The position numbers were made by a program, and so were the translations under genes. The notes under the pieces are model-generated. The model did no database searches, was not told the DNA's origin, and saw nothing but the letters and a program-made list of their open reading frames with translations. A DNA stretch of 64,000 nt from Flavobacteriales bacterium (lineage in GTDB: Bacteria; Bacteroidota; Bacteroidia; NS11-12g; UBA9320), in NCBI GenBank assembly GCA_020635455.1, contig JACJZT010000002.1, positions 62,001 through 126,000 of the forward strand, written 5' to 3'. This document shows, in pieces, positions 7,890 through 15,868 of this stretch; position 1 is the stretch's first letter, and each line of letters starts with the position of its first letter.

Positions 7890-8945
7890 ATGTACATTGG
7901 AAAAGTATATCGCATTATTGACATGGCCAGATGGACACGTTATGAAACAATCTGGTTTATTACGATTATTGGAATATGGGTTTCATTTTATTATGCATTC
8001 GATCTGGAATGGTTAAGGATACCTTGGGCTCCGATGGCACTGGTTGGTACTGCAGTTGCATTTATAATCGGGTTTCAAAACAATGCAGTATACGACCGTA
8101 TTTGGGAAGCACGTAAGATATGGGGAGGAATTGTCAACACTTCCCGCACATTTGGTGTATATGTACAAGACATGCTTTCAGAAGAACATGTAAAAGAACA
8201 TATTTCTGCAGAAACCCTTAAAAACGAAATAAAAATTTTGACACACCGACATATAGCCTGGATCACTGCATTGAGATACGCAATGCGAAACAAGCAGCAC
8301 TGGGAAACAACCAGCAAGCACAAAACGAATACCGAATGGGGTATAAGACCTCCCGAACAAAACACTTCATTTGAAGAAGAAATAAAAGCGTATCTGTCTG
8401 AAAGTGAACTTGCGGAAGTGTTGAAAAAGGATAATCGCCAAACGGCACTACTTTATTTACAATCGCATCACATCAGAGAATTAAAGGAAAAAGGCATCGT
8501 TTGGGAGTTTTCATTTCTTGAACTTGAAATTCTCATTAAAGAACTCTTTACCTTACAGGGCCAAACTGAACGCATTAAAAACTTTCCATACCCACGGCAA
8601 TATGCAAGCCTGAACCATTATTTTATGTGGCTGCTTTTATTGCTGCTGCCCATGGCACTAGTCCCTGAATTTATGGAGATAGGAAAAGGTATTTCAGAAA
8701 ATTATCCTGAATGGGGCAGACTTTTTGTTTGGATTGCAATTCCTATTTATAGTGCTATCGCATGGATGTTTCACACCATGGAGCGCATTGGCCGGACAGG
8801 GGAAAATCCGTTTGAGGGGACTTCAAATGACGTTCCGATATCAACCATTTCGAGGGGAATCGAAATAGACCTGAGACAAAATCTGGGTGAAGATAAAAAT
8901 GAGATCCCTGCTCAGTACGAAGCTAAATTTGGAGTGCAGTTTTGA
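7890..8945 (+). CDS. Bestrophin-like anion channel (UPF0187 family)
   Basis: This 351-residue membrane protein shows the diagnostic first part of bacterial bestrophins: RWTRYETIWFITIIGIW, then AFIIGFQNNAVYDRIWEARK and IWGGIVNTSR. Further membrane segments occur at about residues 245-265 and 280-300 (MWLLLLLLPMALVPE, WIAIPIYSAIAWMF), and a conserved ERIGRTGENPFEGTSNDVP closes the family core. Homologues form pentameric chloride or anion channels in the inner membrane. The gene is alone, with its own TAnnTTTG promoter and gaps of about 300 and 400 bp around it. The family assignment is firm; ion selectivity is not visible. Confidence 0.92.
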   Translation: MYIGKVYRIIDMARWTRYETIWFITIIGIWVSFYYAFDLEWLRIPWAPMALVGTAVAFIIGFQNNAVYDRIWEARKIWGGIVNTSRTFGVYVQDMLSEEHVKEHISAETLKNEIKILTHRHIAWITALRYAMRNKQHWETTSKHKTNTEWGIRPPEQNTSFEEEIKAYLSESELAEVLKKDNRQTALLYLQSHHIRELKEKGIVWEFSFLELEILIKELFTLQGQTERIKNFPYPRQYASLNHYFMWLLLLLLPMALVPEFMEIGKGISENYPEWGRLFVWIAIPIYSAIAWMFHTMERIGRTGENPFEGTSNDVPISTISRGIEIDLRQNLGEDKNEIPAQYEAKFGVQF

Positions 8946-9359
8946 CTTCTCACAATAAGTTTGATTGTTTCGCAGAATAATAAAGCAAACAAGGAAAAAT
9001 AATACCTATCTATGTAATGGTCCTAACTCACTGCGATATGAATCTGTTTTTAAGGTTTAGTTTCTTATTAAATGCAATCACATATTTAAGATTTATTCTT
9101 CATTTTATCCGATTAAAGCCAGCTTTGCTATGCCTTTCACCTTGATATAGTACCAGTAGGTTCGACCCGCAACCAATCAAGAAACCATCAATTTTTACCT
9201 AATAAATCGAATGTTGATTTTCCAGTACATTAAATCAATATTTCATTTCTTTGCTAGTTCATAATTTGATGTAAATTCGTTTACCTTTAATTACCCTGTG
9301 TTGTAATAAATTATTTTACAAGATTTGAATAAAAGGTAAGAACGTTAAAAAACAAAAAT
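8946..9359. other. Intergenic stretch of about 410 bp, no gene seen
   Basis: The stretch is AT-rich, with stops in all frames at short intervals. I see no strong hairpin with a T-run, no repeat shared with other parts of the window and no exact TAnnTTTG box; AAGATTTG at 9320-9327 is the closest. It probably holds the promoter of the VOC gene and untranslated DNA. Confidence 0.5.
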
Positions 9360-9728
9360 ATGCTTGGTTTAAGAACTACAATTTATAAAGTTGATAACAT
9401 TGAAAAGGCAACAGAATGGTTCTCAAAGGTCTTTGAAACAGAACCCTATTTTAAAGAACCTTTTTATGTAGGATTTAACATCGGTGGATATGAACTTGGC
9501 CTTCAGCCTGAAAGCAAATCCACGGCCAATAAGACAGATAATGTGGTTGCTTATTGGGGAGTAGATAACATTCAGGATACATACGATCGATTGATCGAAT
9601 TGGGTGCCTTAGAATATGAAAAACCTGAAAATGTCGGAGAAGAATTGATGACCGCAACCCTTAAGGACCCTTTTGGAAATATAATAGGACTTATCTACAA
9701 TCCTTATTTTAAAATAATGGAGCGATAA
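9360..9728 (+). CDS. VOC (glyoxalase/bleomycin-resistance) family protein
   Basis: This 122-residue protein is of vicinal-oxygen-chelate type. Two beta-alpha-beta-beta-beta units can be read: MLGLRTTIYKVDNIEKATEW with FYVGFNIGGYELGLQP, then VAYWGVDNIQDTYDRLIELG with TATLKDPFGNIIGLIYNP. The second unit ends with the DPFGN motif common to this family. Members bind metals and act on diverse small molecules (glyoxalases, dioxygenases, antibiotic-binding proteins), so the substrate is open. The length is normal for a single-domain member acting as a dimer in the cytoplasm. A DUF4287 gene follows after 144 bp. Confidence 0.88.
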   Translation: MLGLRTTIYKVDNIEKATEWFSKVFETEPYFKEPFYVGFNIGGYELGLQPESKSTANKTDNVVAYWGVDNIQDTYDRLIELGALEYEKPENVGEELMTATLKDPFGNIIGLIYNPYFKIMER

Positions 9729-9872
9729 TGCCTTCGGTTCAAATGCATTTTTGAACAAACCGGGAACTTTATGAATACTTGTAAAAATAAACGTTGTTTG
9801 GTTTTTTGAATTTATGCTTAATTTTATTGGCTTTAACAATTTAAACCACAACACAAACAAAATCCTGTTATT

Positions 9873-10091
9873 ATGTCCTTTCAAGCTTATATTGACAATA
9901 TCCGGGCTAAAACCGGTAAAACTCCGGCTGATTTTAAAAAATTAGCTGAAGAAAAGGGTTTCTTGCTCGATGGTAAGTTGAATCCGAAAATAAAAGCTAC
10001 GGAAATTACGAATTGGCTTAAAGAAGAATTTGAATTAGGCCACGGACATGCAATGGCCATTTATGCAACATTTAAAGGCAAAACAAAATAA
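9873..10091 (+). CDS. DUF4287 domain protein
   Basis: The 72 residues are essentially one DUF4287 domain: SFQAYIDNIRAKTGKTPADF, then KIKATEITNWLKEEFELGHG and HAMAIYATFKG. Such proteins are small, cytoplasmic and helical; their function is unknown. They often occur alone or as N-terminal parts of DUF5655 proteins. The start ATG is the first in frame and matches the family start. The gene is isolated, with about 300 bp of noncoding DNA after it. Confidence 0.88.
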   Translation: MSFQAYIDNIRAKTGKTPADFKKLAEEKGFLLDGKLNPKIKATEITNWLKEEFELGHGHAMAIYATFKGKTK

Positions 10092-10394
10092 AACTTTCCA
10101 TTAAAGATCTTCTTTCTCTTTACAGATGTTAACCAATGCCTGTAATTTGCAAATGTCATAAACAGATTACAGTCTCGGAAACCAATCCGTTAATTCAAGT
10201 TTGACGGGCAGCCTTTTTTTTAAGTTAAGGATTAGTTTATGCTTGTTTTCTGAACCACCGCTTTTTTCAACCATGGTTGCGCAAACTGCAACGGTTCAAA
10301 TAAGAGGATCATCACCATCAGAATTTCCTTATGTAACAAATGTATCCGTAGTTTCAAGAACTTCTCCTGAACTTTGTATTGTAATTGAGAGAAA
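10092..10394. other. Intergenic stretch of about 300 bp, no supported gene
   Basis: Frames of about 60 codons exist on both strands but lack a domain, a start context or a family-like composition. The right end should hold the promoter of the sulfur cluster: GAACTTTG at 10370-10377 is one base off the TAnnTTTG box and lies 17 bases before the ATG at 10395. Confidence 0.45.
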
Positions 10395-11756
10395 ATGATC
10401 ATAAAACAATTTGAAGACAAAAATCTGGCTCATTATTCATATGCTATTTTGAGCAAAGGTGAAGTGGCGCTTATTGATCCGGCAAGAGATCCTCAGCCAT
10501 ATTACGATTTTGCAACAGAAAATAATGCAGTTATCAAATCGGTAATTGAAACTCATCCTCATGCTGATTTTGTGAGCAGCCATCTTGAAATCCATCAGAC
10601 CTTTAAGGCCGAAATCTATGTAAGTAAACTACTTGGAGCCGAATACGAACACAAGACTTTTGATGATGGCGATAGTATGCAGCTGGGAAACATACAGTTA
10701 AAAGCCATTAATACTCCCGGACATTCACCGGACAGCATCAGCATTATAGCCGTGGATGAAGAAGGGCAAGAAAAAGCCGTTTTTACAGGTGATACATTAT
10801 TTATAGGCGATTGCGGACGACCCGACCTTAGGGAAAATGCCGGTGCCATCACTCAAACCCGTGAGAACCTTGCCAAACAAATGTATCATTCCTTGCGTAA
10901 TAAGCTTATGACCTTACCGGAGGATGTTCTGGTATATCCTGCACACGGGGCAGGAAGTTTGTGTGGTAAAGGATTAAGCGAAAAAAACAGCAGTACCATT
11001 GGTGAAGAGAAAAAATCGAACTGGAGCTTACAAAACATGGATGAAGAAATGTTTGTAAAAGAATTGCTTGCTGACCAACCTTTTATACCTAAGTATTTTA
11101 CATTCAATGTGTTTCTCAACAAAAAAGGCGCAGAACCCTATCTTCAAAGCATTAAGAAAGTTAAGAAGCATGAACCCATCTTTAGTTCAGACCAGGTCAA
11201 CGGCCTTGATCCAAATGTCTTGATCATCGATACCCGATCACAAAATGACTTTAAAAATTCATACTTAAAAAACTCCATAAATCTAATGAAGGGAACCAGG
11301 TTTGAAACCTGGCTTGGAAGTATCATTGAACCGAAAGAAAACTTTTATCTGGCTGCAGATAGTGAAACTTCATTGAATGAAATGATCGAAAAAATTGCCA
11401 AAATTGGATATGAAAATCAAATATCCTTAGCCTTTGTTCTGGGTCATGGCAGTTCCAGTATGAAATTTTTCGACAGTAGTGAATTAAAGAAAAATGAAGA
11501 TGCTTATACCATAATCGATATCCGAAATCATTCTGAACGAAAAGCCAATGCAATTTTTGCAAATGCAATTCACATTCCGCTTCACGAGCTCAGGGAACGT
11601 ACCAATGAAATTCCACTTGACAAATCTATTGTGGTCCATTGCGAAGGAGGTTACAGAAGTGCAGCAGGGAGCAGCATCATTGAAACTAATTTAAATAAGA
11701 GTGTTCAGGTTTATGATCTGAGCGAAGATGTTTTGAATTTTAAGAAATCCCGGTAA
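10395..11756 (+). CDS. MBL-fold persulfide dioxygenase-like protein with two rhodanese domains
   Basis: This 453-residue cytoplasmic protein has three parts. Residues 1-240 are a metallo-beta-lactamase domain of the ETHE1/persulfide-dioxygenase type: HPHAD (54-58), His110 in TPGHSPDS, Asp133 in FTGDTLFIGDCGRPD and His184 in YPAHGAGSLCG supply the iron ligands. A first rhodanese-like domain (about 265-350) has no Cys in its loop and is probably structural. A second (about 365-450) keeps the active loop HCEGGYRS with Cys416. The enzyme class oxidises glutathione or other low-molecular persulfides to sulfite; rhodaneses pass sulfane sulfur. It starts the cluster with three small sulfur-related genes; its stop overlaps the next start (TAATG). 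Confidence 0.9.
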   Translation: MIIKQFEDKNLAHYSYAILSKGEVALIDPARDPQPYYDFATENNAVIKSVIETHPHADFVSSHLEIHQTFKAEIYVSKLLGAEYEHKTFDDGDSMQLGNIQLKAINTPGHSPDSISIIAVDEEGQEKAVFTGDTLFIGDCGRPDLRENAGAITQTRENLAKQMYHSLRNKLMTLPEDVLVYPAHGAGSLCGKGLSEKNSSTIGEEKKSNWSLQNMDEEMFVKELLADQPFIPKYFTFNVFLNKKGAEPYLQSIKKVKKHEPIFSSDQVNGLDPNVLIIDTRSQNDFKNSYLKNSINLMKGTRFETWLGSIIEPKENFYLAADSETSLNEMIEKIAKIGYENQISLAFVLGHGSSSMKFFDSSELKKNEDAYTIIDIRNHSERKANAIFANAIHIPLHELRERTNEIPLDKSIVVHCEGGYRSAAGSSIIETNLNKSVQVYDLSEDVLNFKKSR

Positions 11757-11944
11757 TGCTTAAACACAAACTTACCATTCTCGGTATACTTGCCGGAGCA
11801 ATTGCAGGCTACCTTTACTACCATTTTGTAGGTTGTGAAAGCGGGGCCTGTGCAATAACATCAAAACCGCTAAACAGCACTTTATATGGTGCTTTGATGG
11901 GCGGATTGTTTTTCAGTGCATTTAAAAATACAAACAAAAAATAA
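11756..11944 (+). CDS. Small membrane protein, DUF6132-like
   Basis: The 62 residues have two hydrophobic segments: LTILGILAGAIAGYLYYHF and, near the end, STLYGALMGGLFFSAF. Between them is GCESGACAITSKP with two cysteines three residues apart. This matches the pattern of DUF6132 proteins found next to rhodaneses in Bacteroidota. The gene overlaps the stop of the MBL-rhodanese gene by one base and is 3 bp from the next rhodanese gene, so it is surely translated in the same operon. The Cys pair could carry sulfane sulfur at the membrane; that is inference. Confidence 0.75.
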   Translation: MLKHKLTILGILAGAIAGYLYYHFVGCESGACAITSKPLNSTLYGALMGGLFFSAFKNTNKK

Positions 11945-11947
11945 ATT

Positions 11948-12232
11948 ATGAATCTAGAAAATTTGATCAAAGAAAAAAAAGGTACCATTGTGGATGTACG
12001 TTCCGTTGAAGAATTCAGGGGTGGAAATGCCGTTGGTTCCATTAACATTCCTTTACATGAGGTGCCTCAAAGAATTGATGAGTTAAAAGCATTAAAACAA
12101 CCCTTGATTTTATGCTGTGCTTCCGGAAACCGCAGTGGTCAGGCTACCATGTTCCTTTCTCAGCATGGGATCGAATGCCTCAACGCAGGTTCCTGGCTTG
12201 ATATTAATTATGCTCAATCTCTTGCCCTTTAA
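11948..12232 (+). CDS. Single-domain rhodanese (sulfurtransferase)
   Basis: The 94-residue protein is one rhodanese domain: TIVDVRSVEEFRGGNAVGSI, then NIPLHEVPQRIDEL and the active loop CCASGNRSG with the catalytic Cys at residue 57, and a final LNAGSWLDI. It moves sulfane sulfur between donors and acceptors such as thiols or cyanide. It follows the DUF6132-like gene by 3 bp. Together with the MBL-rhodanese gene the cluster carries three rhodanese domains, two of them with the active Cys. The length is usual for a stand-alone PspE/GlpE-type protein, although no signal peptide is present. Confidence 0.9.
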   Translation: MNLENLIKEKKGTIVDVRSVEEFRGGNAVGSINIPLHEVPQRIDELKALKQPLILCCASGNRSGQATMFLSQHGIECLNAGSWLDINYAQSLAL

Positions 12233-12342
12233 ACATCCTCAGGATCAATTTGCCTGTAATAAATAAGCGATATTGCGACCCATTTCATTTCATTATACTT
12301 GAATGAATTTTGTGTTAATTATATTTTGTCGGTCATCAATTT

Positions 12343-12570
12343 ATGAAGGAAAGACTTTTTAAAAACTGGACCTGGGTCCGTGTTTTTTATCTGGTAATTG
12401 GCTTACTTTTAATTGCCCAATCCATCTATGAACAGATGTGGTTTGGTATTTTTTTCGGAGGATATTTTGCATCCATGGGTCTTTTTGCGTTTGGTTGCGC
12501 CGGAGGAGCTTGTATTTCAAATCAGTGTGTTGCAGAAGACAAGGCCGAATTTGATAAAAAGAAGGATTAA
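12343..12570 (+). CDS. Small two-helix membrane protein
   Basis: This 75-residue protein has two hydrophobic segments: VRVFYLVIGLLLIAQSIYE and MWFGIFFGGYFASMGLFAFG. They are followed by CAGGACISNQCV, three Cys placed close to the second helix. The overall pattern resembles YgaP-type DUF2892 membrane modules found with rhodaneses, but I do not assign it firmly. It follows the rhodanese gene by 110 bp and is probably part of the same sulfur-handling group. The ATG at 12343 is well placed before the first helix. Confidence 0.7.
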   Translation: MKERLFKNWTWVRVFYLVIGLLLIAQSIYEQMWFGIFFGGYFASMGLFAFGCAGGACISNQCVAEDKAEFDKKKD

Positions 12571-12687
12571 GCACCGCTTTAAACCTGATTTTTCCAAAAC
12601 ATTTTGCTGCAATTTCATTTAAGGTAAGCTGTGAATTAAGTATAGGTGTTTTTATACTTTTCATCAGGTAGCTCCTTGTTTTTTTAA

Positions 12688-12716
12688 TAATTTTGCCGGT
12701 GTACACAATGCGCCGG
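12688..12716 (+). promoter_or_regulatory. -7 box and hairpin at the TonB receptor start
   Basis: TAATTTTG at 12688-12695 is an exact TAnnTTTG match, 12 bases before the ATG at 12708. I do not see a good -33 partner. GCCGG (12695-12699) and CCGGC (12712-12716) can pair around the start codon, so a hairpin could cover the ribosome entry site. Confidence 0.4.
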
Positions 12717-14714
12717 CTTTTTATTGTTCTTGTTTATCTCTTTTTATATGTGCCGGCATTCTGTCAAACGGACACCACCGAATACGATCTTAAGGAATAC
12801 ACGATCAGTGGCTTTCAGGACAACCGGTCAAAAACAACATCTTTAAACATTGAACCATACAGCCTGACCAAACTCAGTGAGGAAATGCCATTTAATTTGT
12901 CGGATGCTTTATCCAAAATTCCGGGTATTTCACAAATGACCACCGGAAATGCCATCTCCAAACCTGTGATAAGAGGATTGTATGGCAACCGTATCTTAAT
13001 TGTATTATCCGGATTGAGGTTTGATAACCAGCAATGGCAGGATGAGCATGGTCTCGGACTTTCTCAGATCGGAATTGACCGGATCGAAGTAATTAAAGGT
13101 CCGTCTGCATTGCTTTATGGTTCAGAAGCAATGGGAGGGGTGATCAATGTGATAGAGGAAAAACCTTCAAATCAGGGTCGCCATGTTGATGCAGGTATTC
13201 AGTTGTTTTCAAATTCTTTGGGACATCTGGTAAATGCAGGAATAAGTAAAAAGCACAAAGCCAAATACTGGCGCATAAGGTTAGGAAATGAGTCACATTC
13301 AGATTACTCTGATGGAAGTGGGAACAGGGTTCTCAATTCGAGAAACGATGGTTATTACTTAAAGGCGGGTATTGGTTTTTCCGGAAAAAAGTGGAAACAG
13401 GAAAATTCTTATAATTTTTCTTACAATCAATATGGTTTTATAATAAATGAGCTTCGGGATTTTTTTGATGAAGATGCTCGCTGGAGTCGCAAAATGTCGG
13501 GGCCGCATCACATTGTACTTCTCAATTTAATTAATTCGCAAAATGTTTTTTTGTTGAACAAATCCATTCTTAAACTCAATGTTGGTTTTCAATCCAATTC
13601 GAGAAGAGAGGATGAAGGTGGGGGGCAGATCAGTCTGAACATGCATTTGTTGTCGGTGCTTGAAAACCTGAGATGGGAAAAGAAACTCGGTCGTAAAACA
13701 ACCATTGTTGTAAGTGAGCAATTTTCGTTTGTTAACAATACCAACTACGGCGGAAGGATACTGGTACCGGATGCAAATATGTTTGAAGACCATCTCACTG
13801 CTTATTTAAAATATAAAATGAGAAAATCGATCCTCGAGATCGGAGGGGGGCTTAATCACAAAAACATTAAAACATTCGTTACTCGCGATCTCAATTCGCC
13901 CGGGCAGATCATAATGCCCTTTGAAAGGAATAATTTCAATTTGAACGGAATGCTTGGATACGTTTACAATCCTTTGCAAAATATAACCATAAAATCAAAT
14001 CTGGCCTCCGGTTTCAGGTCACCCAATCTGGCCGAATTGTCATCAAACGGATTGCATGAAGGAGTATACAGGTATGAGATCGGTGATCCCGATCTTAAAA
14101 CGGAACAGAACTTTAACATCGATCTCTCGGTTGAGTTGAACAAAAAAAGAAGATTTCTTAGTTTTTCGGTGTTTGCCAACAAGTTCAATAAGTATATATA
14201 CCTAAGTCCGACCGATGAAATGTACTTTGGTTTTCCGGTATTCAGATATAAACAAAAGGATGCATTGCTATACGGGGGAGAGGTGTTAATGAACTATGTT
14301 CCTCGAAAAATCAAAAGGTTATCCTGGAAGGAAAGCTTCTCCTGGACAAAGGGTGAACTATCCAATGGCGAAAATCTGCCTTTTATTCCTGCATTTAAAT
14401 TATCCAGCTCCTTAAGGTATTCTTTAAAAATAAACCGAAAGTGGTCAGCAGGTTTTGTCGAACCTGAGTTTGTTTACCTCTTTCGTCAGGATAATCCCGC
14501 CATATTCGAAACCTCAACACCTTCCTATTTGCTGGTAAATTTGAAATCGTCAGTAAGTAAAAAGGGAAGAAGCGGCAACTGGCATTTGGGTATTAACATA
14601 AATAACCTGACCAATAAACGATACTACGATCATCTTTCGAGGCTAAAATATTATGGCCTGTATAATCAGGGGGTTAATTTTGTAATATCCATTAAAAAAG
14701 AACTTTCCCAATGA
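12708..14714 (+). CDS. TonB-dependent receptor, metal type
   Basis: This 668-residue outer-membrane receptor has a signal peptide (MRRLFIVLVYLFLYVPAFCQ), a plug domain (about residues 45-160, with LSDALSKIPGISQM, RIEVIKGPSALLYGS and GVINVI) and a 22-strand barrel ending in KKELSQ. There is no carboxypeptidase-like N-terminal domain. The block QQWQDEHG (about 107-114) is shared with the second receptor at 19.4 kb, where it reads QQWGDEHG; it is common in zinc/copper-type receptors such as ZnuD relatives, so a metal or metallophore substrate is likely. I chose the ATG at 12708 because the upstream TTG lies in the promoter box. It overlaps the next gene by 4 bp (ATGA). Confidence 0.9.
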   Translation: MRRLFIVLVYLFLYVPAFCQTDTTEYDLKEYTISGFQDNRSKTTSLNIEPYSLTKLSEEMPFNLSDALSKIPGISQMTTGNAISKPVIRGLYGNRILIVLSGLRFDNQQWQDEHGLGLSQIGIDRIEVIKGPSALLYGSEAMGGVINVIEEKPSNQGRHVDAGIQLFSNSLGHLVNAGISKKHKAKYWRIRLGNESHSDYSDGSGNRVLNSRNDGYYLKAGIGFSGKKWKQENSYNFSYNQYGFIINELRDFFDEDARWSRKMSGPHHIVLLNLINSQNVFLLNKSILKLNVGFQSNSRREDEGGGQISLNMHLLSVLENLRWEKKLGRKTTIVVSEQFSFVNNTNYGGRILVPDANMFEDHLTAYLKYKMRKSILEIGGGLNHKNIKTFVTRDLNSPGQIIMPFERNNFNLNGMLGYVYNPLQNITIKSNLASGFRSPNLAELSSNGLHEGVYRYEIGDPDLKTEQNFNIDLSVELNKKRRFLSFSVFANKFNKYIYLSPTDEMYFGFPVFRYKQKDALLYGGEVLMNYVPRKIKRLSWKESFSWTKGELSNGENLPFIPAFKLSSSLRYSLKINRKWSAGFVEPEFVYLFRQDNPAIFETSTPSYLLVNLKSSVSKKGRSGNWHLGININNLTNKRYYDHLSRLKYYGLYNQGVNFVISIKKELSQ

Positions 14715-15229
14715 GCGGGAGAAAAATAATGACCATATTAATGGCAGTGTTGTTTACCACACAGCTGTTTTTGCCCGTTGTTGTTGGTACCATGATCTAC
14801 TTCGTTAAGATCAAACAGCGTTCCTTTATTGAAAAACATGCCGGTGAAGAAAATCTTTTTGTCAGGATCAAATTGAGCTCACAGGAATACAGAAATATAA
14901 AATTTACCAAAAATGAATTTGAGTATAAGGGTTTTCTTTACGATTTGCATAAGGTTGAAAAAATAAAGGATGGCGTGGTATTAACAGCTTTGATTGATAA
15001 GGTTGAGAAAAGCCTCAAACAGCTGTCAGAGAGCAATACCGGAAGGAGTTCCCTGAATATGGAAAAGGTACTCAATACGACCTATAAACTCAAATGGTAC
15101 TTTAATGAAAAACAAAGCATCTTAAATCAACCCTTTTTTATAAGAATTGAGTTTAAAGGGCTGATCGACAAGAATAACGATGATCCTTACCTCGAAATTC
15201 CTTCTCCGCCGCCGGATGTTTTTAGTTAA
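14711..15229 (+). CDS. Hypothetical membrane-anchored protein coupled to the TonB receptor
   Basis: This 172-residue protein has one N-terminal hydrophobic segment (MTILMAVLFTTQLFLPVVVG) and then a charged, lysine-rich remainder that is probably periplasmic, ending in a Pro-rich tail (EIPSPPPDVFS). No family was recognised. Its start overlaps the receptor stop (ATGA), so the two are translated together. Small anchored proteins of this kind follow metal-type TonB receptors in several Bacteroidota, which suggests an accessory role in uptake; the sequence itself does not show one. Confidence 0.75.
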   Translation: MSGRKIMTILMAVLFTTQLFLPVVVGTMIYFVKIKQRSFIEKHAGEENLFVRIKLSSQEYRNIKFTKNEFEYKGFLYDLHKVEKIKDGVVLTALIDKVEKSLKQLSESNTGRSSLNMEKVLNTTYKLKWYFNEKQSILNQPFFIRIEFKGLIDKNNDDPYLEIPSPPPDVFS

Positions 15230-15291
15230 AAAAAAGGAAAACTAAACCCTTGATAAACAACAAATTATTAACTTAAAAACAATTTTATAAA

Positions 15292-15696
15292 ATGAAAAAC
15301 AAAATAACGTTTATAGCGCTAGCTATGCTTTTAGCATTCTTTTCTTCATGTGAAAAAGATGAAGGGAAATTGCCAAATATATCTTTTAAAAACGGTGGAA
15401 ACTATGTCTCAGATAACAAGGATGTTTCCATGGGTGATACTGTTTTAATCGGAATAAACGCATCCAAATCCGAAGACAAAGATGTTCTTAAGACCTTCGA
15501 TGCATCGGTAAGTTTTGATGGTGCAGCTTCAAGTAGTTTTAAGTCGGAATCTCTATCAGGTTCTGATGAGGACAATATGTCAAGAGATTTGACCATTATT
15601 ACCCGAAATCAGGCAGGAACCGAACTGTATACCTTTACGGTGATCAACAGAGATGGTTTAAAGAACCAGGTTTCCTTGACACTTACAGTTAAGTAA
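15292..15696 (+). CDS. Periplasmic or surface lipoprotein
   Basis: This 134-residue protein starts with a lipoprotein signal (ALAMLLAFFSSC, Cys at about residue 20), then an acidic segment EKDEGKLP. The mature part is Ser- and Asp-rich and predicted beta-sandwich (DTVLIGINASKSEDKD, LTIITRNQAG, YTFTVINRDG), resembling small Bacteroidota lipoproteins of unknown function. It sits 62 bp after the receptor partner gene and is followed by a strong terminator, so it ends the operon. The E(K)DE after the Cys is acidic, which may favour surface exposure; that is inference. Confidence 0.8.
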   Translation: MKNKITFIALAMLLAFFSSCEKDEGKLPNISFKNGGNYVSDNKDVSMGDTVLIGINASKSEDKDVLKTFDASVSFDGAASSSFKSESLSGSDEDNMSRDLTIITRNQAGTELYTFTVINRDGLKNQVSLTLTVK

Positions 15697-15716
15697 AGTA
15701 AGTCTGTTTAAACAAA

Positions 15717-15748
15717 GCCTCCGGCAATGGACCGGGGGCTTTTTTTTT
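15717..15748 (+). terminator. Rho-independent terminator
   Basis: GCCTCCGG (15717-15724) pairs with CCGGGGGC (15732-15739) over a 7-base loop, with one G-T pair, and nine T follow. It is placed 20 bp after the lipoprotein stop and is the clearest terminator in the window. Confidence 0.85.
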
Positions 15749-15813
15749 GAAAAATTTTTGACTGGCACCTGAATACATGATTAAAAACATAAAATTCATT
15801 TTATTAAATTACA

Positions 15814-15821
15814 TAACTTTG
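15814..15821 (+). promoter_or_regulatory. -7 box for the HEMGH protein gene
   Basis: TAACTTTG matches TAnnTTTG exactly and lies 47 bases before the ATG at 15869. No TTG lies at the right distance upstream, so support is moderate. Confidence 0.4.
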
Positions 15822-15868
15822 GCATGGCTCATTTATACCGGAAGATACAGAATTTTTGAACCGGAAGC

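Noticed and set aside
10201..10420. Two opposing frames of about 60 codons in the gap before the sulfur cluster
   Set aside because: No domain, no start context and mutually overlapping; one runs into the start of the MBL-rhodanese gene.
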